A stretch of 64,000 nt of DNA from Trichomonas vaginalis G3 (taxonomy: Eukaryota > Parabasalia > Trichomonadida > Trichomonadidae). The notes beneath the pieces are model-generated. The model was not told the origin of the DNA, did not search any database, and worked only from the letters and a program-made list of their open reading frames with translations. Below, piece after piece: positions 1 to 9,152 of the stretch. The number at the start of each line of letters is the position of its first letter. The first letter of the stretch is position 1. The position numbers and the translations under genes are program-made. Location: NCBI RefSeq assembly GCF_026262505.1, contig NC_067207.1, forward strand, positions 15,778,082 to 15,842,081, in the 5' to 3' direction.

Positions 1-260
1 TCTAATCTTCCTTTTTCATAATTCATTTCTCATTTAAATTCTAAATAATCTAACTCTACTAATCTAGATTTTTTCTAATATCAATTTTTCATATACAAAC
101 TCTTATTTTTTCTTTCAAAATTCCATTTTCCAATATTTTTTGAAAATTTTACATAATTTTATATATATTTTATTCTATTATTATTACATAATAATATTAT
201 ACATATTAATTGTTTTAATTTTTGAATGCATACGATAATTTTTAATTCAATTTTTAAACG

Positions 261-1020
261 AATGTTTTGATGGGACGAGCTTACTGCTCATAGGCTCATC
301 CCATCAAAACATTCCATTCAAAACTCTGGCCTTCATCGAGGCCAGAGCCAACAATTCATCCCCTCAGAGCCAAGTTCCTCGACGGTCGTCCTCATTAGGC
401 CTGATCCGAGAGGAACTTGGCTTTGAACGAAAATCACAAGCTCTGGCCTCAGGAAAAGCCAGAGCTTCGCAAACAATCCTCGGGGCCGGCTTCCTCAAAG
501 ACCGCCCTGATTCGGGGCGGCCGGAGAGGAATCCAGTCCCGAGAGAACGTCCATACGAAGCTCTGGCCTTTTCCGAGGCCAGAGCTTGTAAATACAATCC
601 GCAGGGCCGAGTTTGAGGGAGATCGTCCACATCATTGGCGATCTCCTCTCTTCTCGGCCCTGAAAGACATGCAAATACAGGCTCTGGCCATAGCAAAGGC
701 CAGGGCATGGCTTACATTCCCCAGGGCCGGCTTTCCCAAATGCCGCCCTTATCCCGGGCGGCAGGAGTGGAATCCGGCCCTGGAAAGTAGAAAATACGAA
801 GCTCTGGCCCAAGCAAAGGCCAGAGCCTGCAAAATTCATCCTCAGGGCCGAGTTCTGCGATGATCGTCGATCATGTCGACGTCTCGCAGGAACTCGGCCC
901 TGAAAGACATACAAATACAGGCTCTAGCCCAAGCAAAGGCCAGAGCCTCGCTTACAATCAAATTTGCCGAATCTCAGGAGATCGTTCAAATCACGGACGG
1001 TTTCCCCTGAGATTCGGCAA
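261..1020. repeat. Stem-loop array 1, part A: six ~120-bp units of paired hairpins
   Basis: A leading hairpin (261-280 pairs with 294-313, one mismatch) is followed by six units. Each has a short hairpin with arms CTCTGGCC/GGCCAGAG (starting near 324, 441, 561, 682, 802 and 922) and a long nested hairpin of about 60 bp (366-424, 480-540, 603-655, 722-782, 844-903, 963-1019). The spacing is 117-121 bp. The arms of the long hairpins differ between units but stay complementary within a unit. The block is GC-rich (36 of 60 bases at 601-660) against very AT-rich flanks (7 of 60 at 121-180). Frames that are open on both strands here are by-products of the repeats and are not called as genes. Confidence 0.9.
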
Positions 1021-1039
1021 AATAAGTCAAATTACAGTT

Positions 1040-1335
1040 CTAGAAAGACTAGAAGGGGCCCTGACCTTGAGAAAGGACCCCCTTCCCGGTCTTTCTGGCG
1101 AACTTTGGTTCGCATTGCGAGTGTCTGCTGCGAATCCGGGGCTGAGCAGCAGACACTCGCAATCATATGTCGCGGCAAGTGCACCTGTGGTGCCAGAATG
1201 CACTTGCCGCGACAATTGCGAAATGCAAAGATGATGCCGGAAGGAGCGGCAATACTGGCAAAAGCCACTCCTTCCGACACCAGAAAGACTAGAAGGGCCC
1301 TGACCTTGAGAAAGGACCCCCTTCTCGGCCTTTTT
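1040..1335. repeat. Stem-loop array 1, part B: four hairpins bracketed by a ~50-bp direct repeat
   Basis: Two nearly identical copies of a ~50-bp stem-loop (about 1045-1098 and 1284-1335, each starting AGAAAGACTAGAAGGG) bracket further hairpins. These are GCGAAC/GTTCGC near 1099-1114, GCGAGTGTCTGCTGC with its complement at 1119-1160, GTCGCGGCAAGTGCA with its complement at 1169-1213, and GGAAGGAGCGGC with a near-complement at 1240-1276. Almost every base belongs to a stem or a short loop. No coding function is supported. Confidence 0.85.
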
Positions 1336-1398
1336 TGTTAAATTTAAGATCATTTCAATTGCAAAATTATTTCAAAATTCATAATGGATAGTACCATA

Positions 1399-1646
1399 CG
1401 AAGGTGCAAGTCATAGCAATGGTGCACCATCAATATGAGCCCCATTGCTATGACTTCACCTCGGGATAACCTCGATGGGAGGAAAAGTGGAGCAATTCGA
1501 AACATTGCTCCACTATACAAGTTCTTGTAAGGATAGGTATATAGTTACCACATCCTTACAAGAACTGTTCCTCGCTTCGAGGTTTTGTCTTGTGATTGTG
1601 TGTGCTGTGCCATCCAATGGACAAACGGATAGCACAGCACACACAT
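1399..1646. repeat. Stem-loop array 1, part C: further hairpins in AT-richer DNA
   Basis: At least four more stem-loops follow a short gap. They are 1399-1467 (core GTCATAGCAATGG and its complement), 1485-1513 (AGTGGAGCAAT and its complement), 1518-1567 (CAAGTTCTTGTAAGGAT and its complement) and 1597-1645 (TGTGTGTGCTGTGC and its complement). A GGGATAAC motif recurs near 1463 and 1703 around this part. They share the architecture of parts A and B but not their sequence. Confidence 0.8.
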
Positions 1647-2216
1647 ACTAGGCATGATAACCCTTCCCTATGAATTAGGACGCGATAGCCCTGACCTCAC
1701 CCCGGGATAACTTGCATTTGTACTCATATCCCGATCAATAACATAATTTATATCAAGACACACCTACCACTACATAATATAGCATTATATCAACACAATA
1801 CTAATATATAATGTTAAAAACACACAAATTGATGATATTCATAATATAAATTGGGACCAAAGATCTATATTGAGACATAACTATTATCAAACCTTTATAT
1901 ATAGGAAACATACATTGCACCTATAGAATATTGAATGAAAATTAGATGGTTCTAAAATTCGATATCTGATGCTGACCCAAGGTGGTCCTCATTCCTATAT
2001 ATGTTCATCTATACCTAATGTCCTAATATTCATCCATATACATGTTGGGTCTATCTCCATCAGAAGGGTCCATGCTGAAGTGTGGGTATTCAATTTCCAC
2101 CCAACGGTTCAGCACGCCTCTATGATTTTGTGGTTTATAATATCTTATGGTTACCTCCCATAGTCATAATGGTTGAGATACTAGAATTGTAAAATTGAGA
2201 AAAATGAACACTAGCC
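1647..2216. other. Intergenic, AT-rich, no gene seen
   Basis: No supported reading frame, RNA gene or clear repeat. The one short open frame here (about 64 codons near 1969) has no recognisable motif and is probably chance. Confidence 0.6.
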
Positions 2217-2346
2217 TTAAGGGTGCACTTACCACCTTCTGACACTCTCTCTCAAAAAGAGATATACGGGTGCGAAGAGGCATAGAAAATAAAACCTTAA
2301 ACAAGAAATTTGAGAGAATGTCAGAAAGTGGTAAGTTCACCCTTAA
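2217..2346. mobile_element. MITE, TTAA-flanked, copy 1
   Basis: TTAA at both ends (2217-2220 and 2343-2346) encloses terminal inverted repeats that start GGGTGCACTTACCAC and extend through TTCTGACA on both sides. There is no coding capacity. Four more elements with the same ends lie in this window. A TTAA target site is typical of Kolobok- or piggyBac-type transposases; which one mobilised this family is not visible here. Confidence 0.85.
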
Positions 2347-2460
2347 ATCTTTCTTCACTGATTTTTCAATAATTTAGATGCTTTCCTATGAATGAATATG
2401 ATTCTATAGATTCTGTAAATCATGTATAATATGCTTTTTTTTAATAAATGAATAAATTAG

Positions 2461-3609
2461 CATAAAATATTAACTTATTCTTTAGTTGACAATGAAAAAT
2501 GGAGCCCAAATGTTACCGTAAGCAATTCTAAAAAGACTTATTCCTTTAACTATCCTTGTAGTTCTCCTGTTGAGTGTACTGATTATATTATCGAACTTCC
2601 TCAAGGATTATATAAATTTGAGCTCTATGGTCCTTCTGGTGGTGCAAAAGATGGGCGTGTGTCGTCATATATTGATAAGTTTGGAAGTTGTCTTCCAGAT
2701 GAAGTTGTCAAAACTGTTAAAGGGAATGCTGTCTGCAGAAAAGTTGGTAGTCGAGGTGGCGCTGGAGGGTATATCTCCGGTATCATAAGATTATCCAAAA
2801 AAATAACCGCCTATGCAACGATAGGAGGTCATGGACCATTAACTTATAATATTACAACATCGAGTTTTAATGTCGATGATATGATTCATGGTGGATATGG
2901 TGGTGGTTTTGCCTTTAATTACTATTATAGTCAACGTGTTTTTGGAGCAGGTACCGGAGGGGGTCAAACCGCTGTCAAATTTATAGAAAATGATCTATGG
3001 CATCGCGTGATTGTGAGCGGCGGTGGAGGAGGGTCTGATAATGTGCAGGCAGCTGATCACTTCATGATAACTGATGATGGGGCTGCTGGTTCTGGTGGAG
3101 GATTAATTGCCCAAGGTTTTTGGATTAATGGAAATTATTCCTCGGATTATTTAGCTAATTCAACATCGGGATTCACTTTCGGATCAGGTGAATCGGCCCA
3201 GGAAGAAAAATCTCAAAATAAAAATGGTGTTCAAACAAGTGAAGGTGGAGCAGATCGATCAGGTGCAGGAAGTGGGTGGTTTGGTGGTTTTGCAAGTCAT
3301 CATGATAATGGAGGTTCGGGAGGAGGAAGTTCGTGGGTTTTGTCAGAAGATGCAGATATCCCAGATGGAAATATTGCAGCGAAAGGACCTTTCTTCAACA
3401 TAACAGATGAACGTCCATACTTCTTCAGAAAAACGGATGGATATCTTTTCTATGACATTGTTAACATCCCAGGTGTTTGGGAAGGCAACGGTAAACTTGT
3501 CATTACTATATTAGACAAACTATCTCTTCCTTCTTGTTTCTCTGTTTGTTATCTTCATTTCTCATATCATCTTTTATTTGCTCTTTTCACTAATTCTCCA
3601 ATAAAATAA
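2461..3609 (+). CDS. Glycine-rich surface-type protein (ALK/LTK glycine-rich-domain-like), copy 1; no start codon in frame
   Basis: The frame is open from 2461 (stop at 2458) to the stop at 3607-3609, but there is no in-frame ATG before the body of the protein. The product begins near KWSPNV, has a Cys pair (YPCSSPVECTDYI), then the glycine-rich core: GGAGGYISG, ATIGGHG, GGYGGG, GGGQTAVKF, WHRVIVSGGGGGSDN, GGGLIAQGFW, FTFGSGESAQ, GAGSGWFGG and GGSGGGSSWVLS. This order of motifs matches the glycine-rich ligand-binding domain of ALK/LTK receptors, a domain abundant in trichomonad surface proteins. A hydrophobic stretch near the C terminus (CFSVCYLHFSYHLLFALF) could be a membrane anchor. No kinase domain is present. 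Either an upstream exon or signal-peptide segment is missing, or the copy is 5'-incomplete. The last ~330 bp are almost identical to the sister copies ending at 6991 and 8717. Confidence 0.7.
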   Translation, partial: HKILTYSLVDNEKWSPNVTVSNSKKTYSFNYPCSSPVECTDYIIELPQGLYKFELYGPSGGAKDGRVSSYIDKFGSCLPDEVVKTVKGNAVCRKVGSRGGAGGYISGIIRLSKKITAYATIGGHGPLTYNITTSSFNVDDMIHGGYGGGFAFNYYYSQRVFGAGTGGGQTAVKFIENDLWHRVIVSGGGGGSDNVQAADHFMITDDGAAGSGGGLIAQGFWINGNYSSDYLANSTSGFTFGSGESAQEEKSQNKNGVQTSEGGADRSGAGSGWFGGFASHHDNGGSGGGSSWVLSEDADIPDGNIAAKGPFFNITDERPYFFRKTDGYLFYDIVNIPGVWEGNGKLVITILDKLSLPSCFSVCYLHFSYHLLFALFTNSPIK

Positions 3610-4064
3610 GTATCATCTTTTTCCCATCAAATTAAATTTCGTTTCTTCGATTCTAATATTCTTCAAAAATGCCAAAAAAAAGATAAAAAGTGTCATAGTA
3701 ACCTCTTAATTGCCTACATTCGAATTTCACTACCAGAATAAACATATAAAGTGTATTTGTAGGAACCTTTTTGTTGATTTGAAAAAAAAAATCTCAATTC
3801 CAAAGAATGGAATTCTCTATATATTTAATATGACAAAAAACTTTAATTGTTGCATGCTAAGATCAGTCATAATGTAAACCTCTCAATTTTATTGTCGTGG
3901 GAAGTATCTCAATTCCTTCAAAAAAATTGAAAAACTATTTAATTTTAAAAATATAATACTTTTAATTAGTTAATTAATTGGAGATATTTTTAAAAAATCA
4001 CTTTTGATAATACTTTTGAGAACTTTAATTAAAAAAATATATTCAAAAATATCCAGGATATCAA
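3610..4064. other. Intergenic, very AT-rich, no gene seen
   Basis: Runs of A and T with no supported frame or repeat before the stem-loop array that starts at 4065. Confidence 0.6.
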
Positions 4065-4376
4065 GAGGGAATTGTTCCTTATGAGGTATATAGTTATGAT
4101 GTATACCTCATAAGGAACAATTCCCTCCTTAAAACGAGAAACTTGTTCGAAATTGTTTATCATTTCGAACAAGTTTTCTCGTTTTTAATAAGAAACTAAA
4201 GGCTATGAGGCACTGATTATATATTAGTGCCTCACAGCCTTTAGTTTCTAATAGATAGCTGGGAAACTTTCTCCAAATGATAAGTTATTCAGAGAAAGTT
4301 TCCCAGCTATCAAGAGGGAATTGTTCCTTATGAGGTATATAGTTATGATGTATACCTCATAAGGAACAATTCCCTC
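4065..4376. repeat. Stem-loop array 2: five near-perfect hairpins, first and last identical
   Basis: Five hairpins lie almost end to end: 4065-4127 (arms of 26 bp), 4131-4185, 4191-4249, 4255-4310 and 4314-4376. Arms are nearly perfect and loops are short. The first and fifth hairpins are the same 63-bp sequence. The array has no coding capacity and shares no sequence with array 1, only the architecture. Confidence 0.9.
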
Positions 4377-4496
4377 CTTAAAATCGAAGACATTTTTATA
4401 CTTATTAATCAACCATTCAAAATCATATTCCTCTGAAAAGTTATTTTATTAAAAATTTAGAATTTTAATAAATATAGAGTTTGAATTTCATACAAT

Positions 4497-5750
4497 GTTG
4501 TAAACAGAAATTCATCAAAAGTGACACCTCAGAAAAGCTAAAATATTGAATTTTTGGAACTTTTGATAGAGCACGTTTTTAAATATTAATTAAAGTAAAT
4601 GTATATTTTGTAAAGATTCTTTTTAATAAAAAAAATAAAATTTTGAAGAAGAACACAAAATCTTCTGAAAAATAATATCACATAAACTCATATTATTTTC
4701 TAATATATAACTATTTTATATAAAAATCAAATTCAATGATCTTAAAAGCGAAGGATAAACCTCAAAATTTACGAATATAATGAGTGGGAATATAATGCTT
4801 ATCTATCATAAAACCATATGAATATCAATTTTTGCTTTACGCCTAATTTTTGACGACAATTAGCAAAAAATGTTAAATGTTAACACTCAGTCCATTTGAA
4901 TATGAAAAATAAAATTGATTTTGATTAAATGTTTTTATTTATCATGCAATTCTTCTTGCGACCAAAGATTTGAATAAAAGTTCAAAAAATAAGATAGCTT
5001 AAAAAATAATATACGGTAGTGTTTACTAATAGATGAATAGTATATAATTCTATTAAATGGATTTGATCCAAAAAAAATATATAAAATTTGATCATAAATA
5101 AAATCGTTTTAAATTACTTCTTCATTTAAATTATAACAATTATTTTTGGTTTTATATTTTTTTGGATCAAATCCATTTTAATAGAATTTTATATACTATT
5201 CATCTATTAGTAAACACTACCGTATATTATTTTTAAGCTATCTTATTTTTTGAACTTTTATTCAAATCTTTGGTCGCAAGAAGAATTGCATGATAAATAA
5301 AAACATTTAATCAAAGTCAATTTTATTTTTCATATTCAAATGGACTGAGTGTTAACATTTAACATTTTTGCTAATTGTCGTCAAAATTAGGCGTAAAGCA
5401 AAAATTGATATTTCATATGGTTTTATGATAGATAAGCATTATATTCCCACTCATTATATTTCGTAAATTTTGAGGTTTATCCTTCGCTTTTAAGATCATT
5501 GAATTTGATTTTTTATATAAAATAGTTTATATATTAGAAAATAATATGAGTTTATGTGATATTATTTTTCAGAAGATTTCATTCTATATGCCTATGAAAA
5601 GTACTCTAAAAACTAACTTTTTCCTAATTATAATTAAATCTAGAATATTGTATTATGCTTAGTATTATTTCATTTTTCTCATTCAATTTAGAATTTACAA
5701 ATGTCAAAAAATCGAGAGCTGTCACTTTTGATGAATTTCTGTTTATTACA
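4497..5750. mobile_element. Foldback element, copy 1 (solo form, no cargo)
   Basis: The outermost ~28 bp (AAACAGAAATTCATCAAAAG inward) are inverted at the two ends. A ~130-150 bp stretch inside each end is not shared, and then ~490 bp are inverted around a ~90-bp AT-rich centre (about 5065-5160). The same layout, including the unequal sub-terminal stretches, recurs at 29333-33451, so this is one element family. No transposase frame is present. ACAAT flanks the left end (4492-4496) and recurs at 5748-5752, so the exact right end and target duplication are uncertain here. Confidence 0.8.
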
Positions 5751-5839
5751 ATATCTTTACGAAAAATTAATTTTAAATTTTTAGCAATACTCGAAATCAC
5801 ATCACCTCACTTTTCGACATCCCTTTGAAGGATAATTGA

Positions 5840-6991
5840 TATCCAATTTTAAAATATTCTTTAGTTGCTAAAGTAAGATGGAAGACAAATGTAACTGAAG
5901 ACAAATCTAAAAATAAATATGTGTTTAACTATCCTTGTAGCGAACATGATAATTGTACTGATTATATTATCGAACTTCCTCGAGGTTTATATAAATTTGA
6001 GCTCTATGGTCCATCAGGTGGTGCTAAGAATGGATTTGTTTCATCATATATTGATGAAGACGGAAATTGTCTTCCAGATAACATTGTTAAAATGGTTAAC
6101 GGAAATACCGCTTGTAGAAAGCTCGGGAGTCGTGGCGGTGCAGGAGGTTACATCTCTGGTACAATCCGACTTCCAAAGCAGATAACCGCTTTTGCGACGA
6201 TAGGAGGTCATGGATTATTTCATTCTACAAGTATATACGATAATTTTAACGTTGATGAAATGATTCCTGGCGGTTATGGCGGAGGTGGTTATTCATTTAA
6301 CTACTATAGCGTTAATTACTTGAGTTCTGCAAGCGGCGGTGGTCAAACCACTGTCAAATTTTTAGAAAATGACCTCTGGCATCGCGTGATTGTGAGCGGC
6401 GGTGGAGGAGGGTCAGACAACGTGCATCCTTATATCAATGAATATGGTACCACCGATGATGGATCTGGTGGTTCTGGTGGCGGACTCATTGCTCAAGGTT
6501 TTTGGATTAATGGAATTTATAATTCGAGTTATTTAGCGAACTCCACTTCGGGTTTCACTTTTGGCTCAGGGGAATCTGCACAAGAATTTGGATCAATAAG
6601 TGATATTGGGGTTCGGGAAGGTTTTGGTGGAACTGACAGGTCAGGTGCAGGAAGTGGGTGGTTTGGTGGTTTTGCAAGTCATAATGGAAATGGAGGTTCG
6701 GGAGGAGGAAGTTCGTGGGTTTTGTCAGAAGATGCAGATATCCCAGATGGAAATATTGCAGCGAAAGGACCTTTCTTCAACATAACAGATGAACGTCCAT
6801 ACTTCTTCAGAAAAACGGATGGATATCTTTTCTATGACATTGTTAACATCCCAGGTGTTTGGGAAGGCAACGGTAAACTTGTCATTACTATATTAGACAA
6901 ACTATCTCTTCCTTCTTGTTTCTCTGTTTGTTATCTACATTTCTCATATCATCTTTTATTTGTTCTTTTCATTGATTCTCCTTCAAACTAA
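5840..6991 (+). CDS. Glycine-rich surface-type protein, copy 2; no start codon in frame
   Basis: The frame is open from 5840 (stop at 5837) to the stop at 6989-6991, again without an in-frame ATG before the conserved body; the first possible initiator is a GTG at 5921. Motifs follow the same order as in copy 1: WKTNVTED, YPCSEHDNCTDYIIELPRG, GGAGGYISGTIRLP, ATIGGHG, GGYGGGGYSF, GGGQTTVKF, WHRVIVSGGGGGSDN, GGSGGGLIAQGFW, FTFGSGESAQ, GSGWFGGFASHNGNGG and SSWVLSEDADIPDG, ending in the hydrophobic segment. The N-terminal two thirds differ clearly from copy 1, while the last ~330 bp are nearly identical. A role as a secreted or surface-anchored glycine-rich protein is inferred from the family. No signal peptide is seen in frame. 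Confidence 0.7.
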   Translation, partial: YPILKYSLVAKVRWKTNVTEDKSKNKYVFNYPCSEHDNCTDYIIELPRGLYKFELYGPSGGAKNGFVSSYIDEDGNCLPDNIVKMVNGNTACRKLGSRGGAGGYISGTIRLPKQITAFATIGGHGLFHSTSIYDNFNVDEMIPGGYGGGGYSFNYYSVNYLSSASGGGQTTVKFLENDLWHRVIVSGGGGGSDNVHPYINEYGTTDDGSGGSGGGLIAQGFWINGIYNSSYLANSTSGFTFGSGESAQEFGSISDIGVREGFGGTDRSGAGSGWFGGFASHNGNGGSGGGSSWVLSEDADIPDGNIAAKGPFFNITDERPYFFRKTDGYLFYDIVNIPGVWEGNGKLVITILDKLSLPSCFSVCYLHFSYHLLFVLFIDSPSN

Positions 6992-7085
6992 AATCTTAAT
7001 AAATATTCTAAAAGTATCATTTATTGGATATTTTATGGTATAATTGTAAGTGTTTAAAATGTAGATTTAATATCAGATATTAGCA

Positions 7086-7248
7086 TATTCTTTAGTTGAT
7101 GATGTCAGATGGGATACAAATGTCTCTGAAGATAAACCTAAAAGAAAATATGTGTTTAACATTCCATGCAATTCATCTTATGAATGAACTGATTATATTA
7201 TTGAACTTGCTCGAGGATTATATAAATTTGAGCTCGATGGTCCTTCTA
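7086..7248 (+). pseudogene. Glycine-rich surface-type protein, copy 3, 5' fragment
   Basis: A short remnant aligns with the N-terminal part of the sister copies (RWDTNVSED, YVFNIPCNSS, TDYIIELARGLYKFEL). It has an in-frame TGA inside the Cys-pair region and stops after GPS, with the rest of the gene missing. It begins at the same CTTTAG boundary as the other three copies. Confidence 0.75.
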
Positions 7249-7580
7249 AAATAAACATGAAATAAATTTAAATGAACAATAATTATTTAAATTTGCTGTC
7301 TCTCCAAGAATCAAGCATGCTTATGTATTAGTTATTAAGAATATAGTTTAAGATTAAAAATAATATATATTATGAAATCATTTCTTGGATCAAAAAATTG
7401 TCAAATCAATATTGGTTCGCCTGAGTATTAATTAAAAATGAGGATCCCTATGCAATGAAATAACATCTCATAAGGATTATATTAATAAAATTAAATAATA
7501 CTAAAAACTATTAACTGTTTTTTAATACTATCACTTCACTTGACGACTATTGTAAAGAATGGTCTTTAATATTAACATAT
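7249..7580. other. Intergenic, AT-rich, no gene seen
   Basis: No supported frame or repeat between the glycine-rich fragment and the next copy. Confidence 0.5.
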
Positions 7581-7589
7581 TCTTTAGAA

Positions 7590-8717
7590 GATCAAAGAAA
7601 ATGGACCCCAAAAGTCACAAAGGATACATCAAATAGTGCATATGAATTTAACTAATCTTGTAATTCCTCTGATGATTGTACTGATTATGTAATTGAGTTA
7701 TCTAGAGGATTATATAAATTTGAACTCTATGGTCCATCAGGTGGCGCTAAAGAAGCACACGTGTCATCTTTCATTGACAAAGATGGAAATTGTCTTCCAG
7801 ATGAAGTTGTCAAGTCAGTTAAAGGAAATACTGTTTGCCGAAAAATCGGAAATCGAGGTGGTGCTGGGGGTTATATCTCTGGTACAATAAAGATAAATAA
7901 GAAAATCACTGCTTATGCAACGATAGGTGGCCATGGATTATTTAATATTACAAGTAAAACTTCCAATTTTAATATTAATGAAATGGTTCATGGCGGGTAT
8001 GGTGGTGGTAGTTTCTCATTTAATTTTTATTCAACGGATATTGCTTGTGGAGATGGGAGTGGAGGTGGTCAAACCGCTGTCAAATTTTTCGAAAATGATC
8101 TCTGGCATCGCGTGATTGTGAGCGGTGGTGGAGGTGGTTCTGATAACTTTAATCCTAATAATAACGACTATATGAGAGATGATGATGGATCTGGTGGATC
8201 TGGAGGCGGGCAAACAGCACAAGGTTTTTGGATTAATGGCAAGTATATATCACGATATTTAGCAAATACCACTTCAGGATTTACATTTGGTTCAGGCGAA
8301 TCTGCACAAGAATTTGGATCAAAAAGCGATTTTGGAGTCAAGGAATATGAAGGTGGCACTGACAGACCAGGTGCAGGAAGTGGATGGTTTGGAGGATTTG
8401 CAAGTCATAATGGAAATGGAGGTTCAGGAGGAGGAAGTTCGTGGGTTTTGTCAGAAGATGCAGATATCCCAGATGGAAATATTGCAGCGAAAGGACCTTT
8501 CTTCAACATAACAGATGAACGTCCATACTTCTTCAGAAAAACGGATGGATATCTTTTCTATGACATTGTTAACATCCCAGGTGTTTGGGAAGGCAACGGT
8601 AAACTTGTCATTACTATATTAGACAAACTATCTCTTCCTTCTTGTTTCTCTGTTTGTTATCTACATTTCTCATATCATCTTTTATTTGCTCTTTTCACTA
8701 ATTCTCCAATAAAATAA
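7590..8717 (+). pseudogene. Glycine-rich surface-type protein, copy 4, with early in-frame stop
   Basis: The same family and motif order as copies 1 and 2: CNSSDDCTDYVIELSRG, GGAGGYISGTIKIN, ATIGGHG, GGYGGGSFSFNF, GGGQTAVKF, WHRVIVSGGGGGSDN, GGSGGGQTAQGFW, FTFGSGESAQEF, GSGWFGGF, SSWVLSEDADIPDG and a hydrophobic tail. A TAA at 7653-7655 lies where the sisters read TAT (Tyr), just before the conserved Cys-x-Cys region. Downstream the frame is open to 8717. Like its sisters it lacks an in-frame ATG at the 5' boundary. The last ~330 bp and the first bases after the stop (AAGTATCAT) match copy 1. It could be a silent copy rather than a dead one. Confidence 0.7.
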
Positions 8718-8757
8718 GTATCATACTAATAATATACATTTTTTAATTCATTTAACC

Positions 8758-8983
8758 TTAAGGGTTCACTTACCACTTTATGACATGCACTAACAAAATC
8801 AATTTATCTTTATTATTTTATCAAATAAAGTATAGCAATCATACTAGGTGCTACGTAATGATTTATAATAACTTTTTCCCGACCAAAAATAATATCTTCT
8901 TACCTTAGAAAATTGGGATAAAAAGTTTGGATGTCAAAAAAATTAATTGAGAGAATGTCAGAAAGTGGTAAGTGCACTCATAA
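8758..8983. mobile_element. MITE, TTAA-type, copy 2
   Basis: The left end is TTAA (8758-8761) followed by GGGTTCACTTACCACTT. The right end carries the inverted sequence (GAGAATGTCAGAAAGTGGTA then AGTGCAC) but has drifted at the final TTAA. The internal sequence is longer than in the other copies and has no frame. It lies 40 bp downstream of the stop of the fourth glycine-rich copy. Confidence 0.75.
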
Positions 8984-9152
8984 TATGAGAAAAAAAAAGA
9001 TATTATTATGATAACTTAATGAATTGAAAATGCGCTCAAAGATCATCATATAATTATCAAATTATTTGCTTATTTAATACCAGATCGTTAAAACAAAATC
9101 GAGTGAAGAAAAAAAAATGAAATGAAAAAAATATAATAAAAATTAAAACATT

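Noticed and set aside
324-946. CRISPR-like appearance (regular short repeats with spacers)
   Set aside because: The repeats are palindromic hairpins, the spacers are also hairpins, the host is eukaryotic, and there are no cas genes.
364-1353. Open frames of 80-150 codons on both strands in the GC-rich block
   Set aside because: They overlap in several frames and both strands, follow the 120-bp repeat period, and have no protein motif. They are repeat by-products.
5751-5860. Classical trichomonad intron before glycine-rich copy 2
   Set aside because: No GTAYGT donor and no ACTAACACACAG acceptor found; the TTCTTTAG boundary is reported as an open question instead.
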